Positions 40,887 through 49,479 of a DNA stretch of 57,385 nucleotides are shown one piece after another (position 1 is the first letter of the stretch; every line of letters begins with the position of its first letter). This stretch comes from Pseudomonadota bacterium. GTDB taxonomy: Bacteria > Desulfobacterota > Desulfovibrionia > Desulfovibrionales > Desulfovibrionaceae. A program made the translations under genes and the position numbers. The notes under the pieces are model-generated. The model did not search any database and had not been told where the DNA came from. It saw nothing but the letters and a program-made list of their open reading frames with translations. The stretch is taken from NCBI GenBank assembly GCA_023438245.1, contig JAEXRD010000032.1, positions 1-57,385 of the forward strand. The letters run 5' to 3'.

Positions 40887-40931
40887 CTTCTAAGCCGTCG
40901 GCCGAGGGTTCGAATCCTTCCTGGCGCGCCA
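40887..40931 (+). repeat. attR core (tRNA-Arg 3' fragment)
   Basis: Second copy of the 45-bp core. It has the anticodon loop to CCA end but no acceptor or D arm 5' of it, so it is not a functional tRNA. Confidence 0.95.
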
Positions 40932-41012
40932 ACCACTCCCCGTCTTCTACCCCGTTCCCCGGCCCTTGCCAATTCCCCACCGCCCGCCCCCCTCGACGCC
41001 GGGGGCGCAATC

Positions 41013-41028
41013 TGGCATTGTTCCTGCT
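41013..41028 (+). promoter_or_regulatory. Candidate sigma-54 promoter for the flagellar operon
   Basis: TGGCATTGTTCCTGCT matches TGGCAC-N5-TTGCW with the essential GG and GC 12 bases apart. It lies about 50 bases upstream of flhB. Sigma-54 control of flagellar genes is common in related bacteria. Confidence 0.45.
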
Positions 41029-41078
41029 GTCTTTCTGCGTTCGCCCCACGCACCCACAGCAAGCGAGAGCCACGGCCC

Positions 41079-42143
41079 ATGTCCAGGCAGGACCCGAGCA
41101 GAACAGAAGCCGCCACCCCCAAGCGCATCAAGAAGGCGCGCGAGGAAGGTAGCGTACCAAGGAGCGCCGAGGTCTCCAAGGTGGTGGTGCTGCTCGTGGG
41201 CGTGGTGGCCATGCGCTACATGGGCGAATACTACTACAAGAACATCAACGAGATCTTCCGCTGGTTCTTCGTGGAGGGCGTGCAGCAGACGCTGGACCAG
41301 CAGACCGTGTACCGCATGTTCCTCTGGTCGCTGATGAAGATCGCCATGCTGGTGCTGCCCATCATGGTCGTCGTCGCCATCAGCGCCTACGCCGTGGTGC
41401 GCCTGCAGGTGGGCAAGCTCTGGGTGTTCAAGTTCCGCTGGGACCGCATCAACTTCAACATCGCCGCGGCGCTCAAGCAGCTCATCATCAGCCCCGAGGC
41501 GCTGGTGCGCATCGGCAAGAGCGTGGGCCAGGCCGCCGTGGTGGCCATCGCGCCCTACATCGTCATCAAGCAGGAGATGCCCAACCTGCTGCCGCTGTTC
41601 AGCCAGAACGTCATGGGCATCACCACATACATGTTCGTGGTGTCCTACAAGATGATCTGCTACGCGCTGGTGCCCATGCTGCTCATCGCCATAGCCGACC
41701 TGTGGTGGACCCGGTACCGCTACAACGACAACCTCATGATGACCAAGGAAGAGGTGAAGGACGAGCGCAGGCAGGCCGAAGGCGATCCCGTGGTCAAGCA
41801 GAAGCAGCTGCGCAAGATGTACGACTTCATGGCCAAGCGCCTGAAGACCAGCGTGCCCAAGGCCGACGTTGTCATCACCAACCCCACCCATTTCGCCGTG
41901 GCCCTGAAGTACGACCTCAGCGAGGCGCCCGCCCCCCTGGTGCTGGCCAAGGGCGTGGACCGCATCGCCAAGCAGATCCGCGAAATCGCCATCGAAAACG
42001 ACATTCCCATCCACGAGAATCCGCCCCTGGCACAGGCCTTGTATAAGCAGGTCGACGTGGGCGAGACCATCCCCGAGGAAATGTTCCAGGCCGTGGCGGC
42101 GATTTTGGCTAAACTGCCGAAATTCAAGAGCCGCCGGACCTAG
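41079..42143 (+). CDS. flhB: Flagellar export switch protein FlhB
   Basis: 354 residues. Four transmembrane helices (about 35-50, 85-110, 145-165, 185-210) are followed by a cytosolic domain with the autocleavage motif N268-P-T-H271 (VITNPTHFAVAL). FlhB is part of the flagellar type III export gate and switches export from hook to filament substrates by self-cleavage. The N-terminal TEAATPKRIKKAREEG is the family signature. First gene of the host operon after the prophage, 147 bases from attR. Confidence 0.97.
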   Translation: MSRQDPSRTEAATPKRIKKAREEGSVPRSAEVSKVVVLLVGVVAMRYMGEYYYKNINEIFRWFFVEGVQQTLDQQTVYRMFLWSLMKIAMLVLPIMVVVAISAYAVVRLQVGKLWVFKFRWDRINFNIAAALKQLIISPEALVRIGKSVGQAAVVAIAPYIVIKQEMPNLLPLFSQNVMGITTYMFVVSYKMICYALVPMLLIAIADLWWTRYRYNDNLMMTKEEVKDERRQAEGDPVVKQKQLRKMYDFMAKRLKTSVPKADVVITNPTHFAVALKYDLSEAPAPLVLAKGVDRIAKQIREIAIENDIPIHENPPLAQALYKQVDVGETIPEEMFQAVAAILAKLPKFKSRRT

Positions 42144-42204
42144 CCTCCTCATCCTGGGACAGTCCTGACGCCCACGGGCAAACCCCCAAGGGAGCGTCAA
42201 AAAC

Positions 42205-44310
42205 ATGTCCCAGAGCACCAAATTCTCCGTCCCCGAGATGAACTACGAGAAGTTCGCCAAGTCCGGCGACATCATGCTGGCCCTCGGCGTGATGGCCGTT
42301 CTCTTCGTCATGCTCGTGCCCATCCCCACGCTGCTGCTGGACATTTTTCTGACCATGAGCATCGCCATCTCGGTGGTCGTGCTCATCACCTGCATGTACA
42401 TGCAGTCGCCCATGGAATTCACCATCTTCCCGTCCCTCTTGCTCGTCACCACCTTGATGCGCCTGGCGCTCAACGTGGCCAGCACGCGGCTCATCCTGCT
42501 GCACGGCGACGAGGGCACCAGCGCGGCGGGCGAGGTCATCAAGAGCTTCGGCGAGTTCGTTGTCGGCGGCAACTACGCCATCGGCATCGTCATCTATTTC
42601 ATCCTTTTCACCATCAACAAGACCGTCATCGTCGCCGGTATGACGCGCATCGCCGAAGTGGCCGCGCGCTTCACCCTGGACTCCATGCCCGGCAAGCAGA
42701 TGGCCGTTGAGGCCGACCTCAACGCCGGGCTCATCGACGAGCCCGAGGCCACTCGCCGCCGCGAGAAGATCCGCAAGGAGGCCGACTTCTACGGCGCCAT
42801 GGACGGCGCGGGCAAGTTCGTCCAGGGAGACGTGAAGGCCGGCATGATCATGCTTTTGATCAACATCATCGGCGGCTTCTTCATCGGCGTGTTCCAGAAG
42901 GGCATGCCCTGGCAGGAGGCCGCGCGCGTCTACACCCTGCTGACCATCGGCGACGGCCTGGTGGCCACCATCCCCTCGCTCATCGTGGCCACGGGATCGG
43001 GCATCATCGTCTCCCGCGCGGCGGCCGAGGCCAAGATGGGCGAGGAATTCCTGGGCCAGCTGACCTACCACCACCGGGCGCTCAAGCTGGTCTCCGGCAT
43101 CCTGGTCGTGTTCGGCCTGGTGCCGGGCCTGCCCACCTTCCCCTTCCTGCTGCTCTCCGGCGTCATCTATTGGGTGGCCCGCGTGGCCGAGAAGACCCGC
43201 CCCGAGCACGACGCCAAGACCCAGGCCGAGAAGGGCAAGGCCGGCGGCGCTCCCAAGCTGGACACCCCCGAGGAAGTGCAGGCCCTGCTGCCGCTGGACC
43301 AGCTGGAGCTGGAAGTGGGCTACGGCCTCATCCCGCTGGTGGACGAGGAACAGAACGGCAACCTGCTCTCGCGCATTCGCAGCATCCGCCGCCAGTTCGC
43401 GCTGGACATGGGCGTCATCATCCCCTCGCTGCACCTGCGCGACAATCTCCAGCTCAAGCCCGGCGAGTACCGCGTCATGGTCAAGGGCAATCCCATCGCC
43501 AGCGCGGAGATCCTCATCGACCACTTCCTGGCCATGGATCCCGGCGACGCCAAGCACAAGATCGAGGGCGTGCAGACCGTGGAGCCCGCCTTCAACCTGC
43601 CCGCCGTGTGGATTCCCGAGGCCCAGCGCGAGGCCGCCATGCTGGCCGGCTACACCGTGGTGGACCCCTCCACCGTGGTGGCCACCCACCTCACCGAGGT
43701 GTTCCGCCGCAACCTGCACGAGTTCCTGGGCCGCCAGGAGGTCCAGGATCTGCTCACCAACCTGGCCAAGCGCGCGCCCAAGGCCGTGGACAACCTGGTG
43801 CCGAACATCCTGCAGCTGGGCGTGGTGCAGAAGGTGCTGCAGAACCTGGTGCGCGAGAGCGTGTCCATCCGCGACATGCTGACCATCGTGGAGGCCCTGG
43901 CCGACTACGGCCCGGTGGTGCAGGACCCCGGCGTGCTCACCGAGTACGTGCGCGCCCGCATGGGCCGCACCATCGTCAAGGGCTACATGTCCACCGACGG
44001 CACCCTGCCCATCCTGACGCTGGCCCCGGACATCGACGCGGTGCTGGCCGGCAGCGTGCGCACCACCGACGGCGGCGGCTACCTGGCCCTGGAGCCCGGC
44101 ACCGCCCAGACCATCATCCGCAACATCTCCAGCGCCCAGGACAACGCCGTGGGAACCGACGGCCAGCCCGTTCTGCTCACCACCCCCCAGGTGCGGCCCC
44201 ATCTGGCCCAGTTGTTGCTTAGGTTCCTGCCGACCATGCCGGTGATCTCACAGGCCGAGATTCCGGCGGACATCAAGATCCAATCCCTTGCAACCGTAAA
44301 GTTGGGATAA
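42205..44310 (+). CDS. flhA: Flagellar export gate protein FlhA
   Basis: 701 residues, normal family length. The N-terminal half has about eight transmembrane helices and the signature segment TLDSMPGKQMAVEADLNAGLID in the FHIPEP loop. The C-terminal cytosolic domain (about 345-701) binds chaperone-substrate complexes. AAGGGAGCG precedes the ATG. Ends four bases before flhF. Confidence 0.97.
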   Translation: MSQSTKFSVPEMNYEKFAKSGDIMLALGVMAVLFVMLVPIPTLLLDIFLTMSIAISVVVLITCMYMQSPMEFTIFPSLLLVTTLMRLALNVASTRLILLHGDEGTSAAGEVIKSFGEFVVGGNYAIGIVIYFILFTINKTVIVAGMTRIAEVAARFTLDSMPGKQMAVEADLNAGLIDEPEATRRREKIRKEADFYGAMDGAGKFVQGDVKAGMIMLLINIIGGFFIGVFQKGMPWQEAARVYTLLTIGDGLVATIPSLIVATGSGIIVSRAAAEAKMGEEFLGQLTYHHRALKLVSGILVVFGLVPGLPTFPFLLLSGVIYWVARVAEKTRPEHDAKTQAEKGKAGGAPKLDTPEEVQALLPLDQLELEVGYGLIPLVDEEQNGNLLSRIRSIRRQFALDMGVIIPSLHLRDNLQLKPGEYRVMVKGNPIASAEILIDHFLAMDPGDAKHKIEGVQTVEPAFNLPAVWIPEAQREAAMLAGYTVVDPSTVVATHLTEVFRRNLHEFLGRQEVQDLLTNLAKRAPKAVDNLVPNILQLGVVQKVLQNLVRESVSIRDMLTIVEALADYGPVVQDPGVLTEYVRARMGRTIVKGYMSTDGTLPILTLAPDIDAVLAGSVRTTDGGGYLALEPGTAQTIIRNISSAQDNAVGTDGQPVLLTTPQVRPHLAQLLLRFLPTMPVISQAEIPADIKIQSLATVKLG

Positions 44311-44314
44311 CGCC

Positions 44315-45424
44315 ATGCAGATGAGGACATTCAAGGGATCTGACGCTTCGGTCGCCCTGGCGAGGGTCAAGGCCGAACTGGGTGACGACGCCATCATCCT
44401 GAACACCAGGACCGTGCGCGAAGGCGGAAGCAGGCTCTGCGAGATCACCGCGGCCATCGACCCGCGCAGCGCGGCCAGTTCCCGCGCCAAGAACCCGTCG
44501 CGCACCCCGCAGTGGGGCGCCAAGGGTGCGCAGGCCGACGCCGGGATCGACGCCATGCCCGCCGACTGGGCCAGCGAGTGGCGCCAGATCAAGGACCAGC
44601 TGCTGGCGCTTTCCAAGCCGCAGATGGACCTCTCCGAGCTGGCCCCGCGCCAGCGGGTGGCCATGCAGTACCTGGAGCGCGAGGAATGCGACGCGCAGGT
44701 GCTGCTCAGCGTGTTCCTGGACCTGCGCAGCGATCCGGGCAGGCCCATTCTTCCCGTTCTTGAGAACGTGGCCCAGGTGCGGCCCTTCGAGTCAAAAAAA
44801 TGGCTGGAGCGCATCCACGTGTTCGCCGGTCCCGCCGGTTCGGGCAAGACCAGCTGCCTCATCCGCCTGGCCCTGCGCGAAAAGCAGGCCAAGCCCCGGG
44901 CGCGCATCTGCGTGGTGGCGGCGGACCAGGGCCAGGGCAAGGGCCGCATGGTGCTGCGGCACTACGCCGACCTCTCCGGCCTGGCCTTCCGCGAGGCGGC
45001 CACCGCCGAGGACATGCAGGACATCATCAAGGAAGCCAGGAACTTCGACATGGTGCTGGTGGACCTGCCGGGCCTGTCCAGCCGGGCCAGCCTGGCCGAG
45101 CGCTTGAACGACGTGGGCCTGTTCGACCACGAGGACATGGCCGCGCACCTGGTGCTCTCGCCCTACTTCAGCGCGTCCCAGTACCAGGACATCGCCCGGC
45201 GCCACGCCTGCCCGCAACTCAAAAGTCTCATCTGGACGAAACTGGACGAAGCCTGTAGTTTCGGGGCGCTGCTCAACGTGGCGCGGCTCATGGGCCTTCC
45301 GGTGTCCGCCCTGTCCTTCGGGCCGGGCCTGAAGAACACCATCGTGCCCGCCGCCACCGACCTTCTGTGGCGTCTGTTCTTCAAACACCAGCTGCCGGGC
45401 CTGGAACCCGCGCGGCAGGACTAA
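44315..45424 (+). CDS. flhF: Flagellar SRP-like GTPase FlhF
   Basis: 369 residues. N-terminal region MRTFKGSDASVALARVKAELGDDAIILNTRTV is the FlhF signature. The NG domain has P-loop GPAGSGKTS (about 171-179) and DLPGLSSRA in the position of DTAGR; the P replaces the usual A. FlhF places the flagellum, usually at the cell pole, together with FlhG. Tight spacing in the operon. Confidence 0.95.
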   Translation: MQMRTFKGSDASVALARVKAELGDDAIILNTRTVREGGSRLCEITAAIDPRSAASSRAKNPSRTPQWGAKGAQADAGIDAMPADWASEWRQIKDQLLALSKPQMDLSELAPRQRVAMQYLEREECDAQVLLSVFLDLRSDPGRPILPVLENVAQVRPFESKKWLERIHVFAGPAGSGKTSCLIRLALREKQAKPRARICVVAADQGQGKGRMVLRHYADLSGLAFREAATAEDMQDIIKEARNFDMVLVDLPGLSSRASLAERLNDVGLFDHEDMAAHLVLSPYFSASQYQDIARRHACPQLKSLIWTKLDEACSFGALLNVARLMGLPVSALSFGPGLKNTIVPAATDLLWRLFFKHQLPGLEPARQD

Positions 45425-45436
45425 GGCGAGGCACAC

Positions 45437-46264
45437 ATGGCAAGCGCGCTCCCACTGGTCTTCTCCGTCACCTCCGGCAAGGGGGGCGTGGGCAAGACGA
45501 ACATCGCCGTGAACCTGGCGCTGAGCCTGAGCGCCATGGGCAAGCGCGTCGTCATCCTCGACGCCGACCTGGGGCTGGCCAACGTGGACGTGATCCTGGG
45601 CATCACCCCCAAGCTCAACCTGTTCCACCTGTTCCACGAAGGCATGACGGTGGAGAAGATCCTCTGCCCCACGCCCTACGGCTTCCGCATCCTGCCCGCC
45701 GCCAGCGGGGTGAGCGACATGGTCAGCCTGTCCACCGGCCAGAAGCTGGATCTGCTGGAGGCCATGGACTACCTGGACAGCGACGTGGACCACCTCATCG
45801 TGGACACGGGCGCGGGCATCAACGACAACGTGCTCTACTTCAACATCGCCGCGCAGGAGCGGCTGGTGGTGCTGACCACCGAGCCCACCTCGCTCACCGA
45901 CGCCTACGCGCTCATCAAGGTGCTCAAGCAGGGGCACGGGGTGGACCGCTTCCGCGTGCTGGTGAACATGGTGCGCGACGAGAAGTCCGCCAAGGACGTG
46001 TTCCGCAAGCTGTACAACGCCTGCGACCACTTCTTAAGCGGCGTTTCGCTTGACCTTGTCGGCTTCATACCGCATGATCCCGTAGTACGTAAGGCCGTCA
46101 TTGCGCAGACCCCGTTCTGCCACTTGAATCCGAGCGCCCCGGCCAGCGTGGCCCTGGGCCAGGTCGCGGCCAAGATCAACAACTGGAAAGTGACCCCCAA
46201 GGCCGATGGAAACATTAAGTTCTTCTGGAAAAAGCTCCTCTTCCAGGAGCAATCCGTGGCGTGA
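45437..46264 (+). CDS. flhG: MinD-like ATPase FlhG (FleN) controlling flagellar number
   Basis: 275 residues. The deviant Walker A SGKGGVGKTNIAVN is at about 12-25, followed by VILDADLGLANVDVILG and IVDTGAGINDNVLYF. The C-terminal amphipathic stretch IKFFWKKLLFQEQ is a typical membrane-targeting helix of MinD-like proteins. FlhG counteracts FlhF to limit flagellar number. Its last 59 bases overlap the start of fliA. Confidence 0.95.
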   Translation: MASALPLVFSVTSGKGGVGKTNIAVNLALSLSAMGKRVVILDADLGLANVDVILGITPKLNLFHLFHEGMTVEKILCPTPYGFRILPAASGVSDMVSLSTGQKLDLLEAMDYLDSDVDHLIVDTGAGINDNVLYFNIAAQERLVVLTTEPTSLTDAYALIKVLKQGHGVDRFRVLVNMVRDEKSAKDVFRKLYNACDHFLSGVSLDLVGFIPHDPVVRKAVIAQTPFCHLNPSAPASVALGQVAAKINNWKVTPKADGNIKFFWKKLLFQEQSVA

Positions 46265-46997
46265 GCTGGAGTGCGGACAGCGCCCCTGGTCGCAGTTCAC
46301 ACCGCGGGACCAGGAAGCCATCGTCCGCCACTACGCCCCGAAGATCCGCATCCTCGCCCTGCGGCTGAAGAACAAGCTTCCGCAGAGCGTGGAGCTTGGC
46401 GAGCTCATCAGCGCGGGCAGCATCGGGCTTCTGGACGCCCTGGGCAAGTTCCGCCCGGAGCTGGGCATCAAGTTCGACACTTACTCCGAGAACCGCATCA
46501 AGGGCTCCATGCTCGACGAACTGCGGCGCATGGACTGGTTCTCGCGCGGGTTGCGGCAAAAGGTGAAGATGCTCGACGAGGCCATGCGCGTCATTGAGCA
46601 CGAAACCGGCAGCACGCCCACGCAGGAGCAGCTGGAGACCCGCACCGGGCTCTCGCCGCGTGAGGTGCAGCAGGGTCTGGAGGCGCTCCAGAACCAGATG
46701 TGCGTCAGCCTCGACGTGTTTCAGGAGAACTTCGTCGGCAGCCGCGAGGCGCTCAACGAGAACGAGCCCTATCAGTCCACGGCTTTTCAGGAAATGGTTG
46801 ACAAGATAGCGAGCCTCATAGAAGATTTGACGCCAAGAGAGAAACTCGTGATCTCGCTCTACTACGGCGAGGAGTTGAACATGAAGGAGACCGCCCAGGT
46901 CATGGACATCACCGAGGGCCGCGTCTCCCAGTTGCACTCCCAGGCCTTGGCCAAGCTTCGCGACAATTTCCGGCGACGCTACGAAAACGAGCGGTAA
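46206..46997 (+). CDS. fliA: Flagellar RNA polymerase sigma factor FliA (sigma-28)
   Basis: 263 residues. Region 2 is GELISAGSIGLLDALGKFRPELGIKFDTYSENRIKGSMLDELRRMDW. Region 3 is TGSTPTQEQLETRTGLSPREVQ. Region 4 is LTPREKLVISLYYGEELNMKETAQVMDITEGRVSQLHSQAL. It directs late flagellar and chemotaxis genes. ATG 46206 lies inside flhG, giving a 59-base out-of-frame overlap; the conserved part begins about 20 residues later, so a downstream start cannot be excluded. Confidence 0.95.
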   Translation: METLSSSGKSSSSRSNPWRELECGQRPWSQFTPRDQEAIVRHYAPKIRILALRLKNKLPQSVELGELISAGSIGLLDALGKFRPELGIKFDTYSENRIKGSMLDELRRMDWFSRGLRQKVKMLDEAMRVIEHETGSTPTQEQLETRTGLSPREVQQGLEALQNQMCVSLDVFQENFVGSREALNENEPYQSTAFQEMVDKIASLIEDLTPREKLVISLYYGEELNMKETAQVMDITEGRVSQLHSQALAKLRDNFRRRYENER

Positions 46998-47020
46998 GCC
47001 CCCAGAAGGAGATGGAATCT

Positions 47021-47401
47021 ATGCCCGCAGACAAAAACATGCGCATCCTCGTGGTCGACGACTTCTCCACCATGCGCAAGATCATCAAGAACATCCTGCG
47101 CCAGCTGGGATTCAACAACGTCGTCGAGGCCGACGACGGCACCACCGCCTGGGAAGTGCTGAACCGCGACAACATCGACTTCATCGTCTCCGACTGGAAC
47201 ATGCCGCAGATGACCGGCATCGACCTGCTGCGCAAGGTGCGCTCCAGCGAGGAGTACGCCACCACGCCCTTCCTCATGGTCACGGCCGAGGCCCAGCAGG
47301 AGAACATCATCGAAGCCGTGCAGGCCAAGGTGTCCAACTACATCGTCAAGCCCTTCACGCCCGAGACCCTGGGCCAGAAGATCGACAAGATCTTCGGCTA
47401 A
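47021..47401 (+). CDS. cheY: Chemotaxis response regulator CheY
   Basis: 126 residues, a single receiver domain. The acidic pair is D13/D14 (VVDDFS), the phosphorylation site D58 (VSDWNMP), with T88 (VTAEA) and K110 (VKPF). It binds the flagellar motor switch when phosphorylated. I chose ATG 47021 since AAGGAG lies nine bases upstream; ATG 47012 directly abuts it. Confidence 0.95.
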   Translation: MPADKNMRILVVDDFSTMRKIIKNILRQLGFNNVVEADDGTTAWEVLNRDNIDFIVSDWNMPQMTGIDLLRKVRSSEEYATTPFLMVTAEAQQENIIEAVQAKVSNYIVKPFTPETLGQKIDKIFG

Positions 47402-47424
47402 CCCTATAGGATCGGCAGGGGCCG

Positions 47425-48114
47425 ATGCTTCTCTTCATGGTGCCTGACGATTCCGGAAAGCCGTCTGGCGCCGACGACATGCTCGACACCAGCGAGACCT
47501 CGCGCGCGGCGCAGAAGGTCGACCTGGATCTGGACGATGCTCCTTTTCTGGACGAGGAAGAGGAGGTCAAGCAGGAAGCGCCGCCCAGGCACGAAGCCAT
47601 CAGCATGGAGGAGCCCGCGGAGGCCCCTCCCAAGCGCGACAAGAAAAAGCTCATCATCATCGGCGCCGCCGCCCTCGTCCTGCTCATCGGCATCGGTGTG
47701 ACGGTGAAGCTGCTGTTCTTCAAGCCCAAGCCCAAGCCCGTCGAGACGCCTCCCGCCGTGGAGGAGCCGCAGGACAACGGAACAGAGGACGCCAAGGCCG
47801 AGATTCCGGAGACCATGTACAGGCTGGAACCCTTCTGGGTGGAGCAGAAGGGCGCCAAGGACGACGAGGTCCGCTTCCTCATCGTGCGCATGCTGCTGGG
47901 CGCAAAGGACCCCGGCGCGGTGAAGGAGCTTCAGGGCAAGTTGCTTCCGGCCCGAAACGCCATATTCTATTACCTGAAGAATAAAGACGTGCAGTTTTTG
48001 GCCGATGAAGCCAATACGGAGAAGCTGAGAAAGGAGCTGCTGCTGGTCATCAACCAGTATGTGGCCGACACGAAGTTCGATACGCTGCTGTTCGAGGAGT
48101 ACGTGGTGAAGTAG
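47425..48114 (+). CDS. fliL: Flagellar basal-body-associated protein FliL
   Basis: 229 residues. A long acidic, disordered cytosolic N terminus (about 1-72), one transmembrane helix (KLIIIGAAALVLLIGIGVTVKLLFF, split at 74-98), a Pro/Lys linker and a periplasmic FliL domain with FLIVRMLLGAKD and KELLLVINQYVADTKFDTLLFEEYVVK. FliL surrounds stator units and supports motor torque. The unusually long N-terminal extension is a lineage feature; M5 (ATG 47437) is an alternative start. Confidence 0.9.
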   Translation: MLLFMVPDDSGKPSGADDMLDTSETSRAAQKVDLDLDDAPFLDEEEEVKQEAPPRHEAISMEEPAEAPPKRDKKKLIIIGAAALVLLIGIGVTVKLLFFKPKPKPVETPPAVEEPQDNGTEDAKAEIPETMYRLEPFWVEQKGAKDDEVRFLIVRMLLGAKDPGAVKELQGKLLPARNAIFYYLKNKDVQFLADEANTEKLRKELLLVINQYVADTKFDTLLFEEYVVK

Positions 48115-48116
48115 CC

Positions 48117-48449
48117 ATGAGCGCCAACCCGCTGGACATGCCCATCATCGTCTCGCAGTTGCCCAACCTGCAGCAGATGGCGCACGCCGCCCAGGCCGCC
48201 ACCGAGACGCAGCAGGTGCTCTTCGGGCATCTGGTGGCCGAGAACCAGCGCAAGGTCGAGCACAATGTCCAGGAAGTGGAGAAGAAGGACGGCCTGGAGG
48301 CCATGGGCAAGGACAGCGGGGGCAACACGAACACGCCCGGCTTCGCCCGTCAGCAGCGCCACCGCCCTCCGTCCGAGGGGGATGACCAGCCCACGCAGAC
48401 CTCCAACGCCTCCCCCTGGACGGGAAACATCATCAACGTCAAGATTTAG
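48117..48449 (+). CDS. Hypothetical protein of the flagellar operon
   Basis: 110 residues, two bases after fliL. The N-terminal 60 residues are helical with a Gln/Ala-rich coiled-coil pattern (NLQQMAHAAQAATETQQVLFGHLVAENQRK). The C terminus is polar and disordered, ending TGNIINVKI. Probably lineage-specific. No known family; its 3' end overlaps the convergent membrane gene by 11 bp. Confidence 0.75.
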   Translation: MSANPLDMPIIVSQLPNLQQMAHAAQAATETQQVLFGHLVAENQRKVEHNVQEVEKKDGLEAMGKDSGGNTNTPGFARQQRHRPPSEGDDQPTQTSNASPWTGNIINVKI

Positions 48450-48702
48450 CGTCCGGACGCTGCTTCTCCCGCCGCTCCCTGTCCACCTCCTCATCCACCT
48501 CGCGCTCCAGTTCGCTCTCCTCCTCGCTGGTGGGAAAACGCCCCGTGAACCAGTAGGTGAGCCAGCGGTTGCGCTCGCGGCGTACCCGCCCGGACTCGCC
48601 ATTGGCCTGTCCGAACTTGTGGAAGTGCCGCATGCGGTCCACTATGTAGGCCAGCAGCACTCCAACGCCGAGCACGACCAGGGCGAAAAGCCAGGTTTGC
48701 AT
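48439..48702 (-). CDS. Small single-pass membrane protein
   Basis: 87 residues from ATG 48702 (GGAGGTGGCC upstream). The N-terminal transmembrane helix is LFALVVLGVGVLLAYIVDRM (about 4-23), then a very charged helical tail (SEEESELEREVDEEVDRERREKQRP). Convergent to the flagellar operon, with an 11-bp 3' overlap. Function unknown. Confidence 0.75.
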   Translation of the reverse strand: MQTWLFALVVLGVGVLLAYIVDRMRHFHKFGQANGESGRVRRERNRWLTYWFTGRFPTSEEESELEREVDEEVDRERREKQRPDAKS

Positions 48703-48802
48703 GGCCACCTCCGGGATTGCGCCAACACCCTGCGTATTCTCCGCAATTATTGCGTACACACTGTACCGGTAAATTGCGAGAAAAAACTTTGTTCGTTACG
48801 CA

Positions 48803-48831
48803 TTGCCTCCGGACCGGGTTGTGTGCATAAT
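48803..48831 (+). promoter_or_regulatory. Candidate sigma-70 promoter
   Basis: TTGCCT, 17 bases, CATAAT, 73 bases upstream of the gene at 48905. The 202-bp intergenic stretch 48703-48904 also carries AT-rich sequence upstream of the -35. Confidence 0.5.
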
Positions 48832-48904
48832 AGGCAAATGGGGCATCGCCCTGAGCTATTCGGAACACCAATCACGCCAGAGAATGACAAGGAGCGAAAC
48901 ACAG

Positions 48905-49459
48905 ATGTCCGATGCCACGCAGTTCACGCTGTTCAGCGGCGGCGCTCAGGGCGCCGAAGCCGAATTCGGCCGCATGGCCGAGAAGTCCGGCGTCCAGGAA
49001 GTCAATTTCTCCTTCGAAGGCCACAAGATCGAGCGTAACCGGGGCCTGCGCATGCTGACCCAGGAGGAGCTTACCCGCAAGGACGTGAGCATCAGCTACG
49101 TCTCCAAGCTTCTGGACCGCAACTTCAGCAACGGACCGCTCATCCGCATGGTGCTGCGCACCATCATGTACCAGGTGGACGCCGGGCTTGAGGTCTTCGT
49201 CATCGGCAACATCCTGCCCAACGGCACCGTCAACGGCGGTACCGGCTGGGGCGCGGAGTTCGCCAAGATCTGCAACAAGCCCCTGTTCGTGTTCGACCAG
49301 GTCAAGGACGGCTGGTTCACCTGGACCGGCGACAAGTGGGACACCGTGGCCGCCCCGGTCATCACCAAGACCCACTTCACCGGCACGGGCACCCGCTTCC
49401 TGGAGGAAAACGGACGCAAGGCCATCGCCGAGCTGTTCGCCCGCTCCTTCAAGGCCTAG
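48905..49459 (+). CDS. SLOG-like Rossmann-fold protein, function unknown
   Basis: 184 residues. TLFSGGAQGAEAEFGRMAEKSGVQEVNFSFEGHK at the N terminus shows a GGxxGxE loop like nucleotide-binding SLOG/LOG-type proteins. Further alternation follows (LEVFVIGNILPNGTVNGGTGWGAEFAKICNKPLFVFDQVKDGWFTW). ATG 48905 has AAGGAG about 11 bases upstream. It has its own promoter and terminator, so it is a single-gene unit. Fold assignment is moderate; substrate unknown. Confidence 0.8.
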   Translation: MSDATQFTLFSGGAQGAEAEFGRMAEKSGVQEVNFSFEGHKIERNRGLRMLTQEELTRKDVSISYVSKLLDRNFSNGPLIRMVLRTIMYQVDAGLEVFVIGNILPNGTVNGGTGWGAEFAKICNKPLFVFDQVKDGWFTWTGDKWDTVAAPVITKTHFTGTGTRFLEENGRKAIAELFARSFKA

Positions 49460-49479
49460 GCCGCATTCCCGCTCCCAAG

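Larger units (their letters stand above)
1492..40931. mobile_element. Integrated temperate siphophage (lambda-like morphogenesis), about 39.4 kb
   Basis: The element is bounded by a perfect 45-bp direct repeat at 1492-1536 (tRNA-Arg 3' end) and 40887-40931. It carries integrase, several HTH regulators, a methyltransferase cassette, lysogen cargo genes, primase and helicase, terminase, portal, protease-capsid, lysis genes and a full tail module. Nearly all lytic genes read leftward with stop/start overlaps; only the integrase and the repressor/cargo block read rightward. No structural gene looks broken, so the prophage may be inducible; that is inference. The order of head and tail genes follows lambda (A-W-B-C/E ... 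G/GT-H-M-L-K-J), pointing to a long non-contractile tail. Confidence 0.95.

Noticed and set aside
40887..40931. Second tRNA-Arg
   Set aside because: Only the 3' half is present; the acceptor 5' strand and D arm are missing. It is the attR core.
1492..40931. CRISPR array, diversity-generating retroelement, toxin-antitoxin or restriction system in the prophage
   Set aside because: I looked for regularly spaced repeats, a reverse transcriptase, small paired toxin/antitoxin genes and a nuclease partner for the methyltransferase and found none that I could support.
40438..41073. Minus-strand frame crossing attR (211 codons)
   Set aside because: It spans the phage-host junction and the flagellar promoter region; a real gene would be made only by integration, and no family features are present.
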